From Streptosporangium album (GTDB lineage Bacteria > Actinomycetota > Actinomycetes > Streptosporangiales > Streptosporangiaceae), in NCBI RefSeq assembly GCF_014203795.1, contig NZ_JACHJU010000001.1, positions 3,472,001 through 3,536,000 of the forward strand: a stretch of DNA of 64,000 nt. Direction: 5' to 3'. Positions 35,515 through 43,969 of this stretch are shown one piece after another. Both the position numbers and the translations under genes were made by a program. The notes beneath the pieces were generated by a model that worked only from the letters and a program-made list of their open reading frames with translations, was not told the origin of the DNA and made no database searches. Position 1 is the stretch's first letter. Every line of letters starts with the position of its first letter.

Positions 35515-36366
35515 GTGCACCACAACGGTCTGCGTACCGCAGTCCTTCTCGGCGCACTGTCCGCGGTGATCATCGCGGTGGGGGCATGGCTGGGAGGCGG
35601 GGCCGGGGTGCAGATCGCGGTTCTGATCGCGCTGGTGACCAATGGTGTCGCCTACTTCTTCTCCGACCGGATCGCCCTGTCCGCAATGCGTGCCCGGCCG
35701 GTAGGCGAGGTCGAGCAGCCCGCCCTCTACCGGATCGTGCGCGAGCTCTCCACCGAGGCACGCCAGCCCATGCCCAGGCTGTACATCTCGCCGACCATGC
35801 AGCCCAACGCCTTCGCGACCGGTCGTAACCCCCGCAACGCCGTGGTCTGCGTGACCTACGGCCTCACCCAGCTCCTCGACGAGCGTGAACTGCGCGGGGT
35901 CATCGGGCACGAGCTGTCCCATGTCTACAACCGGGACATCCTGGTCTCCTCGGTGGCGGGCGCACTTGCCACGATGATCACTTATCTCGGTTACGTCGGC
36001 CTGTTCTTCGGCGGCGGGGACGACGATGAGGGCCCAGGTTTCATCGGTGTCCTGCTCATGATGGTGCTCGGCCCGGTCGCCGCCGGGATGATCCAGATGG
36101 CCATCTCCCGATCCCGTGAGTACCAGGCGGACGAATCCGGGGCACGGCTGACCGGTGACCCGCTGGCGCTCGCCTCCGCGCTGAGGAAGATCGAGATGGG
36201 CACCCGGCAGCTGCCGCTCCCCGAGAACGGCCGCATCGCCTCCGCCTCTCATCTCATGATCGCCAGCCCCTTCCGCGGCGCTGGAATCGGCCGGATGTTC
36301 TCCACTCATCCGCCCACCTCCGAACGTGTCGCCCGGCTGGAGCGGATGGCCGGCTACCGCCGCTGA
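35515..36366 (+). CDS. htpX: Zinc metalloprotease HtpX homologue (M48)
   Basis: 283 residues from a GTG after AAGGGGGG. Two N-terminal helices are at about 8-25 and 31-47. The M48 active site is GVIGHELSHVYNRD (HELSH, about 121-134), and the third zinc ligand Glu is in SRSREYQADESGARLTGDP (about 200-218). Two more helices lie between them. It is a membrane-bound protease for misfolded membrane proteins. It follows nuoN at 75 bp and is convergent with, and 7 bp from, the propeller-like gene. Confidence 0.92.
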   Translation: MHHNGLRTAVLLGALSAVIIAVGAWLGGGAGVQIAVLIALVTNGVAYFFSDRIALSAMRARPVGEVEQPALYRIVRELSTEARQPMPRLYISPTMQPNAFATGRNPRNAVVCVTYGLTQLLDERELRGVIGHELSHVYNRDILVSSVAGALATMITYLGYVGLFFGGGDDDEGPGFIGVLLMMVLGPVAAGMIQMAISRSREYQADESGARLTGDPLALASALRKIEMGTRQLPLPENGRIASASHLMIASPFRGAGIGRMFSTHPPTSERVARLERMAGYRR

Positions 36367-36373
36367 TCGCCGT

Positions 36374-37288
36374 TCAGGGGCTGAGCCCGGCGACGATCGG
36401 GTTATAGACGGAACCGGGCACGGTGAAGGTGTCCACCGGCTGGGCAGCGCCCGACCCCAGGTCCAGCCGATACCAGCTGTAGACGGCGTCGACCCCGTTA
36501 CCGACCTTGCCGGGGACGACCATCTGCAGGTCGAGGTGGCCGGGGCCGTCCCAGCGGAGCCGCACGGGGATCTTCGCGGCGGGAAGCGGGATCGGTTGCC
36601 GGCCACCCGATCTTCCGGCTGCCACGTCCCACAGGATGATGGCCGAGTCGTCGGAGGTGAAGTGGGCGACGGTCGTGCCGTCCGGGCTGAGTGCGCCCCC
36701 CACGGGGGCGTGACCCCTCTCGGTCAGGGTGGCCGTCGAGTAGATCTCCGCCCTGAACTCGTCGTCGACGGCGAGCATCAGCTTGGCGCCGGGGCTGAAG
36801 CTCCATGGCTGCAGCCCCGATGGCACCACCGTGCTCCTCCCGCTCCGCGCGTCGAGGACCCTGTCATCCTGCTCGCTGCCGAGAACCAGGTAACGCCCGG
36901 CAGGGGCGAGGTCGATCCGCGTGGCACGTAGCCGGCGCGACCACTGCACCCCGGGCACCTCGCGCACCCTTCCGGTGGACATTCCACGGATGACGAGCGC
37001 TCCGTCCTCGCGACGGAAGTAGGCGACGTACTCCCCGTCGGGAGACAGCGCCAGCGGCGCCCGCTGTTTACCCGCTTTTCCCGTGAACACCCGGGCGTCC
37101 GTGAGCCTGATCACCTGGCCGTCCCAGGTCCAGAGCGTCCAGGGGGCGCAGAAGCAGCCGTTCAGCCCCGCATAGCGGACCGAAGGCCCGATGGCCTCCG
37201 CCGCCATGTCCGCCTCCACCGGAGCCCCTGCCCCCATGATCACGAAGAGCACGCCGATGAGAAGGGCAGGTCTGCGGAACGCCTTCAT
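36374..37288 (-). CDS. Secreted beta-propeller-like (TolB/WD40-type) protein, paralogue 1
   Basis: 304 residues. The ATG at 37288 is preceded by GGGGGT; a longer in-frame start has a non-signal leader. It has a typical Sec signal peptide (MKAFRRPALLIGVLFVIMGAGAPVEA). Blade-like repeats carry SPDG motifs: LALSPDGEYVAYFRR, FSPGAKLMLAVDD, ALSPDGTTVAHFTSDDSAIILWD. A pair of Cys (GCFCAPWTLWTWDG) occurs near the mature N-terminus and in the paralogue at 37534. Function unknown. The propeller fold suggests binding of wall or protein ligands outside the cell. Confidence 0.65.
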   Translation of the reverse strand: MKAFRRPALLIGVLFVIMGAGAPVEADMAAEAIGPSVRYAGLNGCFCAPWTLWTWDGQVIRLTDARVFTGKAGKQRAPLALSPDGEYVAYFRREDGALVIRGMSTGRVREVPGVQWSRRLRATRIDLAPAGRYLVLGSEQDDRVLDARSGRSTVVPSGLQPWSFSPGAKLMLAVDDEFRAEIYSTATLTERGHAPVGGALSPDGTTVAHFTSDDSAIILWDVAAGRSGGRQPIPLPAAKIPVRLRWDGPGHLDLQMVVPGKVGNGVDAVYSWYRLDLGSGAAQPVDTFTVPGSVYNPIVAGLSP

Positions 37289-37424
37289 CGTGAGACCCCC
37301 CTGAACTCGTCGGCAGGGGGATCGGTGCGTACCGGCCACTGTACGTGCCGTATAAGGCTTTCCACCGGTATAACCGCCGGTGTCATCAGGAAGTAGGCCA
37401 GGAGGCATTTCCGTGCCTTGATGA

Positions 37425-37443
37425 GATCATTCCGGGAATGATC
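37425..37443. promoter_or_regulatory. 19-bp perfect palindrome between propeller-like genes
   Basis: GATCATTCC-G-GGAATGATC is symmetric over 19 bp. It lies 137 bp upstream of the 37288 start, in the 245-bp gap that must hold that gene's promoter. It is a candidate operator. Confidence 0.5.
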
Positions 37444-37533
37444 ATGTTCCTGGAGCCGACAGACGGGCGACGCACGGGCCTCCGGACGTTCACCGGGTGG
37501 GCGGCCGCGACGCCATGTGAAGGGGGACGGCCA

Positions 37534-38373
37534 TCACTGGCCGGGCAGCCACAGGGTCCACGGGTCGGTCCTGACCTTGAAGGAGTCCAGTCTTCGAGTG
37601 GCTCCGGTGCCGGCGTCCACCGTCCGCTTCACCACCGAGAAGACGGTGCCCCCGTCGCCGCTACCGGTCCAGAGCGTCGGGGCGCCGGCCGTACCCCAGT
37701 AGAGAGTCTGCGCGCCCTCGTTCTTGGGAATGTCGAGCGGGACCGCGTCGGAGACGGTGTCCGAAGCCAGGTCGTAGGTGTGCAGGCGGGGCTTGTTCGA
37801 CTGGCCTGTGATGATCAGCGCGATGGTGGTTCCGTCATCGGCCAGCGCGATCGGCGTGTTGTTCGAGACGATCTGCGGGACAACCTGGCTGAGAGTCTTC
37901 TGGCCGTCCGCGTCGAAGACCACGAACTCGGTGGTGTTGTCATCGGTGAGCCGGCCGGTCAGCAGATGCTGCCCGTCGGGGCTGAAACTCATCACGCTCT
38001 GGTCCCGAGGAAGACGGACCACCTTGCCGGTTTTCAGGTTGGCAACCAGGCTCGACGGTTTCCCGCCTTCGGCGAAGTACTCGACTACGGCGATCAAGCC
38101 GTCAGGGGAGAGCATGGTGTCCACATTGAACTCGCTGACTCCCTTGGGCAGAACGGCTGCCGTACCGGGGAGCGGACGGACCTTCCCGCTGCGCATGGTC
38201 AGCGTCCAGTCCCCGCAGGGAACTCTGTAGTCCTTCTTGGCGCAGCCCTTGAGCCATGCATACCGCACCGAGTCGTCGGACGGGGTTCGCGTCTTCGCGT
38301 CCGCCGGAGTCGCGATCATGGCAGCGACCGCTGCCGCGACGGCGAGCACGGCACATCTTCGTAAGGACTTCAT
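37534..38373 (-). CDS. Secreted beta-propeller-like protein, paralogue 2
   Basis: 279 residues with a signal peptide cleaved near TPADAK (about 25). The mature part starts DSVRYAWLKGCAKKDYRVPCGDWTLTMRSG, aligning with VRYAGLNGCFCAPWTLWTWDG of the neighbour. Blade motifs are MLSPDGLIAVVEYF, MSFSPDGQHLLTGRL and LADDGTTIALIITG. The two proteins end in similar PGSVYNP/DPWTLWLPG segments. Probably a tandem duplication. Function unknown; a lipoprotein Cys is not present. Confidence 0.65.
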   Translation of the reverse strand: MKSLRRCAVLAVAAAVAAMIATPADAKTRTPSDDSVRYAWLKGCAKKDYRVPCGDWTLTMRSGKVRPLPGTAAVLPKGVSEFNVDTMLSPDGLIAVVEYFAEGGKPSSLVANLKTGKVVRLPRDQSVMSFSPDGQHLLTGRLTDDNTTEFVVFDADGQKTLSQVVPQIVSNNTPIALADDGTTIALIITGQSNKPRLHTYDLASDTVSDAVPLDIPKNEGAQTLYWGTAGAPTLWTGSGDGGTVFSVVKRTVDAGTGATRRLDSFKVRTDPWTLWLPGQ

Positions 38374-38719
38374 CGGCGTTCCTCTCGTTATCTGGATAGG
38401 TGCCGTCCAGATACGAAAGGTTGCGTCACAGATCGGCCATATTCACGGGGAATGTCTCGGTCCGGACGAGGCCGGGGCTTCCCCAGGAGACCACTGGAAC
38501 CGCCTTCCTCTACCGTGGGATTCAGGTTCCGTGCCGGTGCCGTTTCCGAGAGCAATCCAGCGTCCGGTCAGTCCGAGCATCGCCCAGGGCGCGGCGGAGG
38601 CCTGGGAAGGAGGCAGGGGCACAGGTGAAGGCGCGTGCCTTCAGCCATGTGCCCCTCGTGTGCCTCTGTAGCGGACTGAACCTTGAAGTCGCAGGCCCGG
38701 ACCCTTGGACGGGTGTCCG
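38374..38719. promoter_or_regulatory. Noncoding region with an inverted repeat near a start
   Basis: 346 bp between two minus-strand genes. TATCTGGA (38389-38396) and TCCAGATA (38406-38413) form an inverted repeat about 16 bp upstream of the 38373 start, where an operator or 5' mRNA hairpin would sit. I see nothing else I can support in the remaining 300 bp. Confidence 0.4.
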
Positions 38720-39214
38720 CTAACGGTAGTTCGTGAACTGCAGGGCGATCTCCAGGTCCTTGCCCTTGAGCAGGGCGATGACCTCCTGCAGTTCGTCTCT
38801 CTTCTTGGAGCTCACCCGTAGTTCCTCACCCTGGATCTGGGCCTTGACCCCCTTGGGTCCCTCATCCCGGATGATCTTTGAGATCTTCCTGGCATGCTCC
38901 TGGTCGATGCCCTCCTTGAGGGTGACCATCAGACGGTATTCCTTGCCGGACAGCTTGGGCTCATCCGCGTCCAGCACCTTGAGCGAGAGCCCTCGCTTGA
39001 TCAGCTTGTCCTTGAACACGTCAAGGACGGCATTGGCGCGCTCCTCGCTGTTGGCCTTGATCTCAACAGCCTTCTGGCCTCCCGACCAGGCGATGCTCGC
39101 GCCGGTGCCCTTGAAGTCGAATCGGTGCCCGACCTCCTTGACCGTCTGGTTCAGCGCGTTGTCGGCCTCCTGATGGTCGATCTTGCTGACGATGTCAAAA
39201 CTGCTGTCGGCCAT
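38720..39214 (-). CDS. yajQ: YajQ family nucleotide-binding protein
   Basis: 164 residues. [43 protein letters not shown] is the standard YajQ start. The C-terminal half contains [49 protein letters not shown]. The ATG at 39214 has AAAGGA upstream. Two ferredoxin-like domains are expected. Family members bind nucleotides (c-di-GMP in Xanthomonas); the role here is unknown. It directly precedes the tRNA-Tyr gene on the opposite strand. Confidence 0.93.
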   Translation of the reverse strand: MADSSFDIVSKIDHQEADNALNQTVKEVGHRFDFKGTGASIAWSGGQKAVEIKANSEERANAVLDVFKDKLIKRGLSLKVLDADEPKLSGKEYRLMVTLKEGIDQEHARKISKIIRDEGPKGVKAQIQGEELRVSSKKRDELQEVIALLKGKDLEIALQFTNYR

Positions 39215-39590
39215 GCGTCGACTATCCTTTCTAGCTCTCATGCCGACCCTAGCGCTTCGCCTATCGGCTCACGATGAACGTGACCGTCAACGCTCAGACG
39301 ACGGTGTTCAAGTAAGCGTGAAACGTCGGTGGACCGTGCTCGTCCGCCCACCTACCGGGATCCGCATCCACCGCTCCGGGCTTGCCCCCACCACGGAGGC
39401 GGAACCGGCCATCGCGCGGAGGCCCCCAACGACCAGCGGGGCCTTGGTCTCGCCGCCTCGGTGCGAGATAGCGCTATAAGGCGCGAAAGTCCTGGTCCGG
39501 CGGACCGCCGGCGGGGGCTCCCCGCCGATGTCACGTCGCGCGCTGAAGTCCGCTATTCTTCTTCATGTCACCGCTTCGCGCGGATGATGC
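39215..39590. promoter_or_regulatory. Region upstream of tRNA-Tyr
   Basis: 376 bp without a convincing gene. A short hairpin, CGGCGGGG-GCT-CCCCGCCG, sits at 39509-39527. TATTCT at 39554-39559, 31 bp before the tRNA, could be the tRNA -10 box, but no matching -35 is clear. Confidence 0.35.
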
Positions 39591-39675
39591 GGCAGGTTGC
39601 CCGAGTGGTCAAAGGGAGCGGTCTGTAAAACCGTCGGCTCAGCCTACGCAGGTTCAAGTCCTGCACCTGCCACCA
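39591..39675 (+). tRNA. tRNA-Tyr (GTA), intact, 3' end supplied by the integrated element
   Basis: Class II tRNA. Acceptor arms GGCAGGT (39591-39597) and ACCTGCC (39665-39671) pair, with discriminator A at 39672 and an encoded CCA at 39673-39675. The anticodon loop CTGTAAA has GTA at 39625-39627. A long variable arm follows, then a T-loop GTTCAAGTC. From 39623 on, the gene is identical to the copy at 61034-61084, so everything 3' of the anticodon loop comes from the integrated element. Confidence 0.95.
39623..39673 (+). repeat. attL core (51-bp direct repeat, left copy)
   Basis: Identical base for base to 61034-61084. The repeat starts in the anticodon loop and ends at the first base of the encoded CCA. 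The flanking bases differ at both ends (T/G before, C/A after). Confidence 0.95.
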
Positions 39676-39692
39676 GAGATTTTCCCAGCTCA

Positions 39693-39720
39693 GAGCCCCG
39701 CGAGGGGCTCTTTTGCTTTT
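39693..39720 (+). terminator. Intrinsic terminator of tRNA-Tyr, element-borne
   Basis: GAGCCCC (39693-39699), loop GCGA, GGGGCTC (39704-39710), then TTTTGCTTTT. A textbook terminator 18 bp after the tRNA. It lies inside the element and replaces the chromosomal terminator now found at 61097. Confidence 0.92.
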
Positions 39721-39772
39721 CCGGGACATGCAGCCGGACGCGGCCAGGAGCAGCCGCATGTCACCACTCCAC

Positions 39773-39791
39773 CAATATGCGTGCAATGATC
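39773..39791 (+). repeat. 19-bp end repeat, left copy (candidate integrase/Xis arm site)
   Basis: CAATATGCGTGCAATGATC occurs here, 100 bp inside attL, and again at 60942-60960, 74 bp inside attR, in the same orientation. Neither lies in an obvious gene. Paired repeats near the two att sites are what arm-type binding sites of a tyrosine integrase or its excisionase look like. Confidence 0.6.
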
Positions 39792-39908
39792 TTGGCCCTG
39801 TTTCCCCAGGTCGCGCCAGGCTTTCCGGCCGGTGCGGAGACGGCAATCGGCCTCCCCACGGCCTGCTGAGACGTGACAGGATGTGCCACATGCTGACTCA
39901 AAGGAACC

Positions 39909-40334
39909 GTGCCGCGTAGGCCGCCCGGCAATCTGCGCTCGGGGTGGTCTCGATCACCCGATCCCACCCCGCCCAGGCAGATACCTGGAATCTCTCGTAA
40001 AACTCATGGCGCGATACGACGGCTGGAAGCTGAGCGTCTGTGGCTGAACGCCCTGGCCGACGCCTTGGACCAGTACGCGGGGTTTCTCCGACACTCTGGC
40101 CGGTACCTCTACCTCCGTCCAGTCGGGTTGCCATGTTGCGACCCGGTGGAAGCCCGTGACCTTCTGGAAGAAGCTCTCCATGCCCTGCCTTCGTTCGCTC
40201 GATCTGAACTCTGGCGAATCGTGGAGCGGCTGGACACGGAGTTCCGCGACCGGACCCTGCCTGATCCGGGGACAGACGGCGGACGCTCGTCGATGTCAGG
40301 CGCATGGTGGCGACATCGCCTGGCCGAATGGTGA
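39909..40334 (+). CDS. Hypothetical protein next to attL
   Basis: 141 residues from a GTG with AAAGGA upstream. The stretch RRLEAERLWLNALADALDQYAGFLRHSGRYLYLRPVGL and LEEALHALPSFARSELWRIVERLDTEF is helical and coherent, and WWRHRLAEW ends the protein. The first 35 residues are low-complexity and the true start may be later. The family is not recognised. It converges with the integrase over a shared hairpin terminator. Confidence 0.55.
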   Translation: MPRRPPGNLRSGWSRSPDPTPPRQIPGISRKTHGAIRRLEAERLWLNALADALDQYAGFLRHSGRYLYLRPVGLPCCDPVEARDLLEEALHALPSFARSELWRIVERLDTEFRDRTLPDPGTDGGRSSMSGAWWRHRLAEW

Positions 40335-40370
40335 TCATATGATGGCTCCACGGCGTGCAGAACAAGTGAA

Positions 40371-40397
40371 AGGGTCCCGGATGGCTTCCGGAACCCT
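40371..40397. terminator. Bidirectional hairpin terminator between convergent genes
   Basis: AGGGTCCCGGA (40371-40381) and TCCGGAACCCT (40387-40397) form an 11-bp stem with one mismatch around TGGCT. It lies 19 bp after the integrase stop (minus strand, followed there by TTTCACTT) and 36 bp after the plus-strand gene. Confidence 0.75.
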
Positions 40398-40415
40398 CTT
40401 CGTGCGGTGAACACC

Positions 40416-41780
40416 TCAGACGACCAGCGCGTCACCGATCCGCTTGTTCGCCAGATCCTTCTGACCGTCGAGGCACTTGGCGTAGACCCGCAGCAGGACG
40501 TCCACGCTGTGCCCGGCCCGCTCCGCCACGTCAGGAGCCGAGACACCGGCGTTGAGCCAGAGTGACACCGCCGCGTGCCGCAGGTCGTACGGCCTGCGCG
40601 CCAGGGGAGAGGCCACCTGCGCGGGAGTGAAGGCCAGCTTCCGAGCCTCCTGCCAGACCTCGGTGTAGGCCGTTGAGCCGATCACGCCACCGCGCTCGCT
40701 GCGGAAGACGCGGCCGTCCTCACCGGTCCCGTACTCGTCGATGTGCTGCCGGAGGATCTTCACGAGTTCGGGAGGGATCGGCACCGGCCGCACGTCGTCG
40801 CGGCCCCGATGCTTGAGGCCCCGTTCCTCGTGGGCGTCTCCGCTGTCCGTCCATCGCGTGTTCACCTCGGGCCGGGACACGTCGATCGTCAATCGCCCCC
40901 AACCCCCGGCGGGCAGGTGGCAGTCCTGGAGTCGCAGGCCGAGCGCCTCAGCCGGGCGTAGCGCCGCGTAGTACATGCAGGCGAACAGCGCCATGAGCCG
41001 CTGGCCCCGTCCGCGCCCGCCCACGTAGGTGACCATGGTCAGGAGTTCCTGAGCCTGCCGCGGATTGACCGCCACGCGGGGGTCCACGGTCTCGGTGGTC
41101 TTGGGCGGCTTCCACTTGACCTTGTGCAGCGGGTTGGCGTCCAGCTCTTCCAGTTCCACTGCGTACTCAAGCACGGCATGGAGAACCGCCCGCTTACGGG
41201 CGATCGTGTTGGGAGCAGCCGCCTTGCCATCGAGACGCAGAGCGAGCGCATCGAGTGCCAGCCGTACTGTCTTGGCGTCGTTCAGAGCAGCCAGGTCGAG
41301 CGACGCGGACTGAAGCCAGCGGACCGCCTGCGCCATCTCCGGGGGAGTCGCCGGCCTCTTGCCCTCCGGGAGGAGGAGGTGCTTGCGGAGAGCCGTCCGC
41401 AGGGTTTCGGCATCGGGACGGCCGGGACGATCGATGGTCAGCGAGGGGAGGACCGTGGCGAGTGCGTCGGACATGCCGTCTCGGGTCTTGGCCGCCGCGT
41501 GAGGCCACTTCATCTCGATGAAGGCCGTGACGAATTCAAGGATGGTCCGGGCGTCCTTCGCCTTGATCATCGATTGGGGAAAGCCCGTCTCGATGTCGAA
41601 CGCCTCGCCACGTTTGGCCGCCTGCCGCAGATCAGAGAGGAAGCTCTCGGCGAGAGCCTTGGTGCGGTAGGTCTTCGAGGAGCGCCTCCGGGCGACCGAC
41701 CAGCGCACGACGTGCGACGGCGTCTTGCTGGACTTGTTCCGGCTGATCTCGAAGAACTTCACGTCGTACGAGGTGTTCAC
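40416..41780 (-). CDS. int: AICE tyrosine integrase
   Basis: 454 residues from the GTG at 41780, which overlaps the excisionase stop in GTGA; an ATG 27 bases upstream is possible. The N-terminal Arm-type DNA-binding strand region is VKFFEISRNKSSKTPSHVVRW. The core-binding domain is about 75-215. The catalytic domain has Arg in YYAALRPAEALGLRLQD, the HxxR box in RPYDLRHAAVSLWLNAG, GHS in ERAGHSVDVLLRVYAKC, and the nucleophile Tyr in that last segment. It recombines the tRNA-Tyr attB with attP. Last gene of the coupled tra-rep-xis-int run. Confidence 0.93.
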   Translation of the reverse strand: MNTSYDVKFFEISRNKSSKTPSHVVRWSVARRRSSKTYRTKALAESFLSDLRQAAKRGEAFDIETGFPQSMIKAKDARTILEFVTAFIEMKWPHAAAKTRDGMSDALATVLPSLTIDRPGRPDAETLRTALRKHLLLPEGKRPATPPEMAQAVRWLQSASLDLAALNDAKTVRLALDALALRLDGKAAAPNTIARKRAVLHAVLEYAVELEELDANPLHKVKWKPPKTTETVDPRVAVNPRQAQELLTMVTYVGGRGRGQRLMALFACMYYAALRPAEALGLRLQDCHLPAGGWGRLTIDVSRPEVNTRWTDSGDAHEERGLKHRGRDDVRPVPIPPELVKILRQHIDEYGTGEDGRVFRSERGGVIGSTAYTEVWQEARKLAFTPAQVASPLARRPYDLRHAAVSLWLNAGVSAPDVAERAGHSVDVLLRVYAKCLDGQKDLANKRIGDALVV

Positions 41781-41971
41781 GCCGCCTCCCGGAGGGTTTC
41801 GAGCCATGCCTCGAACTCGCTGCGGTAGAGGCGGATCTCGTCGTTGGGCAGCCGCAGGCCACGGGGGAACTTGCCGATCTCACGCCAGCGGTAGAGGGTA
41901 CGGACGGACACGCCGCCGAGTTCGTCGAGGATCTCGGGGACGGTCATCAACTTGTCGCTGTTCTTCTTCAC
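41777..41971 (-). CDS. xis: Excisionase (MerR-like helix-turn-helix)
   Basis: 64 residues, the size of AICE excisionases. The winged helix is MTVPEILDELGGVSVRTLYRWREIGKFPRGLRLPNDEIRLYRSEFEAWLETL, where VSVRTLYRWR is the recognition helix. Overlaps of 4 bp with rep upstream (ATGA) and int downstream (GTGA) couple all three. Known role: it bends DNA at the att arms to drive excision. The 19-bp repeats at the element ends are candidate sites. Confidence 0.88.
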   Translation of the reverse strand: MKKNSDKLMTVPEILDELGGVSVRTLYRWREIGKFPRGLRLPNDEIRLYRSEFEAWLETLREAA

Positions 41972-43623
41972 GCCGCCTCCCTCATTGCCGAAAGATCTTG
42001 TCCGATGGCTCTGGCCTCCAGGGCCAGGAGGGTTGCTCGCCAGCGTTGGCGTTCGGCGACCATGCGCAGCAGCCGCAGAGCGAGGGACGGGATGTTGTCG
42101 TCGCCGGCCGGGACGGGTTTCCAGACGTAGCGGTGCGGGTCGGTGGGCTGATCGGCCAGGCCGAGGGCTTCCATGACCCAGGTACGGCGGTCGCGCTTGT
42201 GCTCAGTCAGGGTCTTGTTCGACCACTTGCGTGAGACCAGGACGCGCCGGCCCGCGTAGCCGAGGTGCTCGGGCTTGTGCGCCTTGCCCCGGCACCGGCC
42301 CGGAGCCATGCCCGCTTTCGCGTTCTTGGGCTGTACGCCGTACCGCAGCCAGTTCGGGCAGGCGGGGGAGCACGGTTCGTAGCGCAGCGCCTCCGTCATC
42401 CGGGCGGCATGCTGACGTTGGGCCGGGTTGTCGGCGTCGAGGGTGTCACCGAGGCTCTTGGTCAGGTACTTCGACAGGTAGCGGATGCATTGGTCGGCAT
42501 CGGGGGTTCCGGACAGGACGCCCTGAACGTCGACCTGGGGGCCGAAGCGGACCACGTGCAAGGGTTCGGCATCCTCGTCGGTGTCGAGCCGGTTGAGTTC
42601 CTCGTGCCAGGTGGGCAGCAGTTCCCCGGTGGCCGGATCGAGGTAGTCGCCGTCTTGGCCGTCCGGGTACGGTTCCACGCGTTCAGGCCGCTCGGTCCAG
42701 ACGGGCAGGTGCTCGCCCTCAAACCGCACTTCATCGACCGATGGCCACCACACCTGGTGATAGGTCGCCGCGGCGATGGCCTTGATCTCCGCGCGCGGCA
42801 TGGTGCCCCGGACGGCCATGTGCAGGTGAGGCGCGAGCCGCTTCTGAGGTTCGACGGATGAGAAGTACTGCACGTCATAGCCCGCAACCCGGCGGAGGTT
42901 CTGCACGAACCGGTCGACGAGCTTGGAGAAGTGCAGCGCGTCCCGAGCGGCTCGCGGGTAGTCGTAGGTGCCCGGATCAACAGGCACGCCTTGGCCTGCC
43001 CGGATCTTGCCGTAGGAGGGCAGGGTGAGGGTGACGAACAGCGACGGCCGGTAGGTGGCCCCGTCCGAGCTGGTGAAGGTCCGGCCGAGCGTGGTGTTCT
43101 GCCGGACCCGCTTGGGCAGATCGGGGGCGTCCTGGCGGCGTCTCGTCGAGCGGTTGCGCTTGGCGGCGGTACGGCCGAGCAGGTTGCCCCGCATCCCCGC
43201 AGCGTTGATCTCCTCATCCAGCCCGACGAGCACCGCGTCCAGATCGGTGGTGTCGTCGCCGGCCTGTTCGGCGGCATCGCGCTGGGCCTGCATGTCGGCG
43301 CGGAACTCCACCAGCCAGCGCTGTTCCTCGGTCGGCTCATCCGGTGTGATGGAAGGTTCGGCCTCCAGATGCCAGCCTTCCCGGCACTGGGCCATCCGCA
43401 GGTAGCGGTTGCGCTTGGCACACGGCGGGCACTTGGCCTCCATCGTGGCCCCGCACGGGACATTGACGTCCTCGGTGGCGCCGGTGTGGGTGTCCAGCCG
43501 TCGCAGGACGACGGGACGGATGCACACGCCGTTGTGCTTGGCGATCTCCACCGCGACGTCCAGCGCCACCGGCATGGCCTGTCGTTCGGCGCGGGAGAGG
43601 GCGCGGTCGGTCGGGTTGGTCAT
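41968..43623 (-). CDS. repSA: Rolling-circle replication initiator, RepSA family
   Basis: 551 residues from the ATG at 43623 with GGAGG five bases upstream. An N-terminal zinc-binding part contains CGATMEAKCPPCAKRNRY (about 58-75). The HUH motif is in RLAPHLHMAVRG, with the likely catalytic Tyr in DADQCIRYLSKYLTKS. The C-terminus has PACPNWLRYGVQPKNAKAGMAPGRCRGK, the second zinc cluster of this family. The protein nicks the origin to start replication of the excised circle before transfer, as in pSAM2. It overlaps neighbours by 4 bp on both sides. Confidence 0.9.
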   Translation of the reverse strand: MTNPTDRALSRAERQAMPVALDVAVEIAKHNGVCIRPVVLRRLDTHTGATEDVNVPCGATMEAKCPPCAKRNRYLRMAQCREGWHLEAEPSITPDEPTEEQRWLVEFRADMQAQRDAAEQAGDDTTDLDAVLVGLDEEINAAGMRGNLLGRTAAKRNRSTRRRQDAPDLPKRVRQNTTLGRTFTSSDGATYRPSLFVTLTLPSYGKIRAGQGVPVDPGTYDYPRAARDALHFSKLVDRFVQNLRRVAGYDVQYFSSVEPQKRLAPHLHMAVRGTMPRAEIKAIAAATYHQVWWPSVDEVRFEGEHLPVWTERPERVEPYPDGQDGDYLDPATGELLPTWHEELNRLDTDEDAEPLHVVRFGPQVDVQGVLSGTPDADQCIRYLSKYLTKSLGDTLDADNPAQRQHAARMTEALRYEPCSPACPNWLRYGVQPKNAKAGMAPGRCRGKAHKPEHLGYAGRRVLVSRKWSNKTLTEHKRDRRTWVMEALGLADQPTDPHRYVWKPVPAGDDNIPSLALRLLRMVAERQRWRATLLALEARAIGQDLSAMREAA

Positions 43624-43775
43624 GCGTCCTCCCATTCGTCGCCGGGGTCGATGAGTGCGCCCTGTCCACAGGCGCGGCACTCGACCAGGCCGCGGATCAG
43701 GTCCAGCCACAGCGTGTTGACCGCGTGGCAGGCCGCGCAGCGCAGCCCGTCGAGGATGTGAGCCAGCTCAGTCAC
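43620..43775 (-). CDS. Small zinc-ribbon protein between tra and rep
   Basis: 51 residues, GTG start at 43775 overlapping the preceding stop (GTGA), and stop overlapping the rep ATG (ATGA). Two CxxC knuckles are visible: LRCAACHAVNTLWLD and VECRACGQGALI, enough for one zinc ribbon. The acidic end is DPGDEWEDA. Tiny zinc-ribbon proteins at this position are common in AICEs; function unknown, perhaps a DNA-binding accessory of replication. Confidence 0.7.
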   Translation of the reverse strand: MTELAHILDGLRCAACHAVNTLWLDLIRGLVECRACGQGALIDPGDEWEDA

Positions 43776-43969
43776 GGGTGCTCCCCCTCCACCTCGGTCA
43801 GATCGGCCGCCAGGCGAAACAGCGACCCGTAGGGGTCGGTGGTGACGTGGACGTTGAACAGCTCGAAAGCCAGCACGGGCTGAACGCGGCGCGGTCCCAG
43901 GAGGGCCAGCACGGGCCGTTCACACAGCCGCGTGATCTCCTCATCGGTGCCGTAGAAGCAGATCCTCAT
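43772..43969 (-). CDS. Small hypothetical AICE protein
   Basis: 65 residues starting MRICFYGTDEEITRLCERPVL and continuing VQPVLAFELFNVHVTTDPYGSLFRLAADL. The ATG at 43969 overlaps the tra stop (ATGA) and has GGAGGTGA upstream; the stop overlaps the zinc-ribbon gene. No family recognised. Its fixed place in the coupled operon suggests a role in transfer or replication control. Confidence 0.65.
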   Translation of the reverse strand: MRICFYGTDEEITRLCERPVLALLGPRRVQPVLAFELFNVHVTTDPYGSLFRLAADLTEVEGEHP

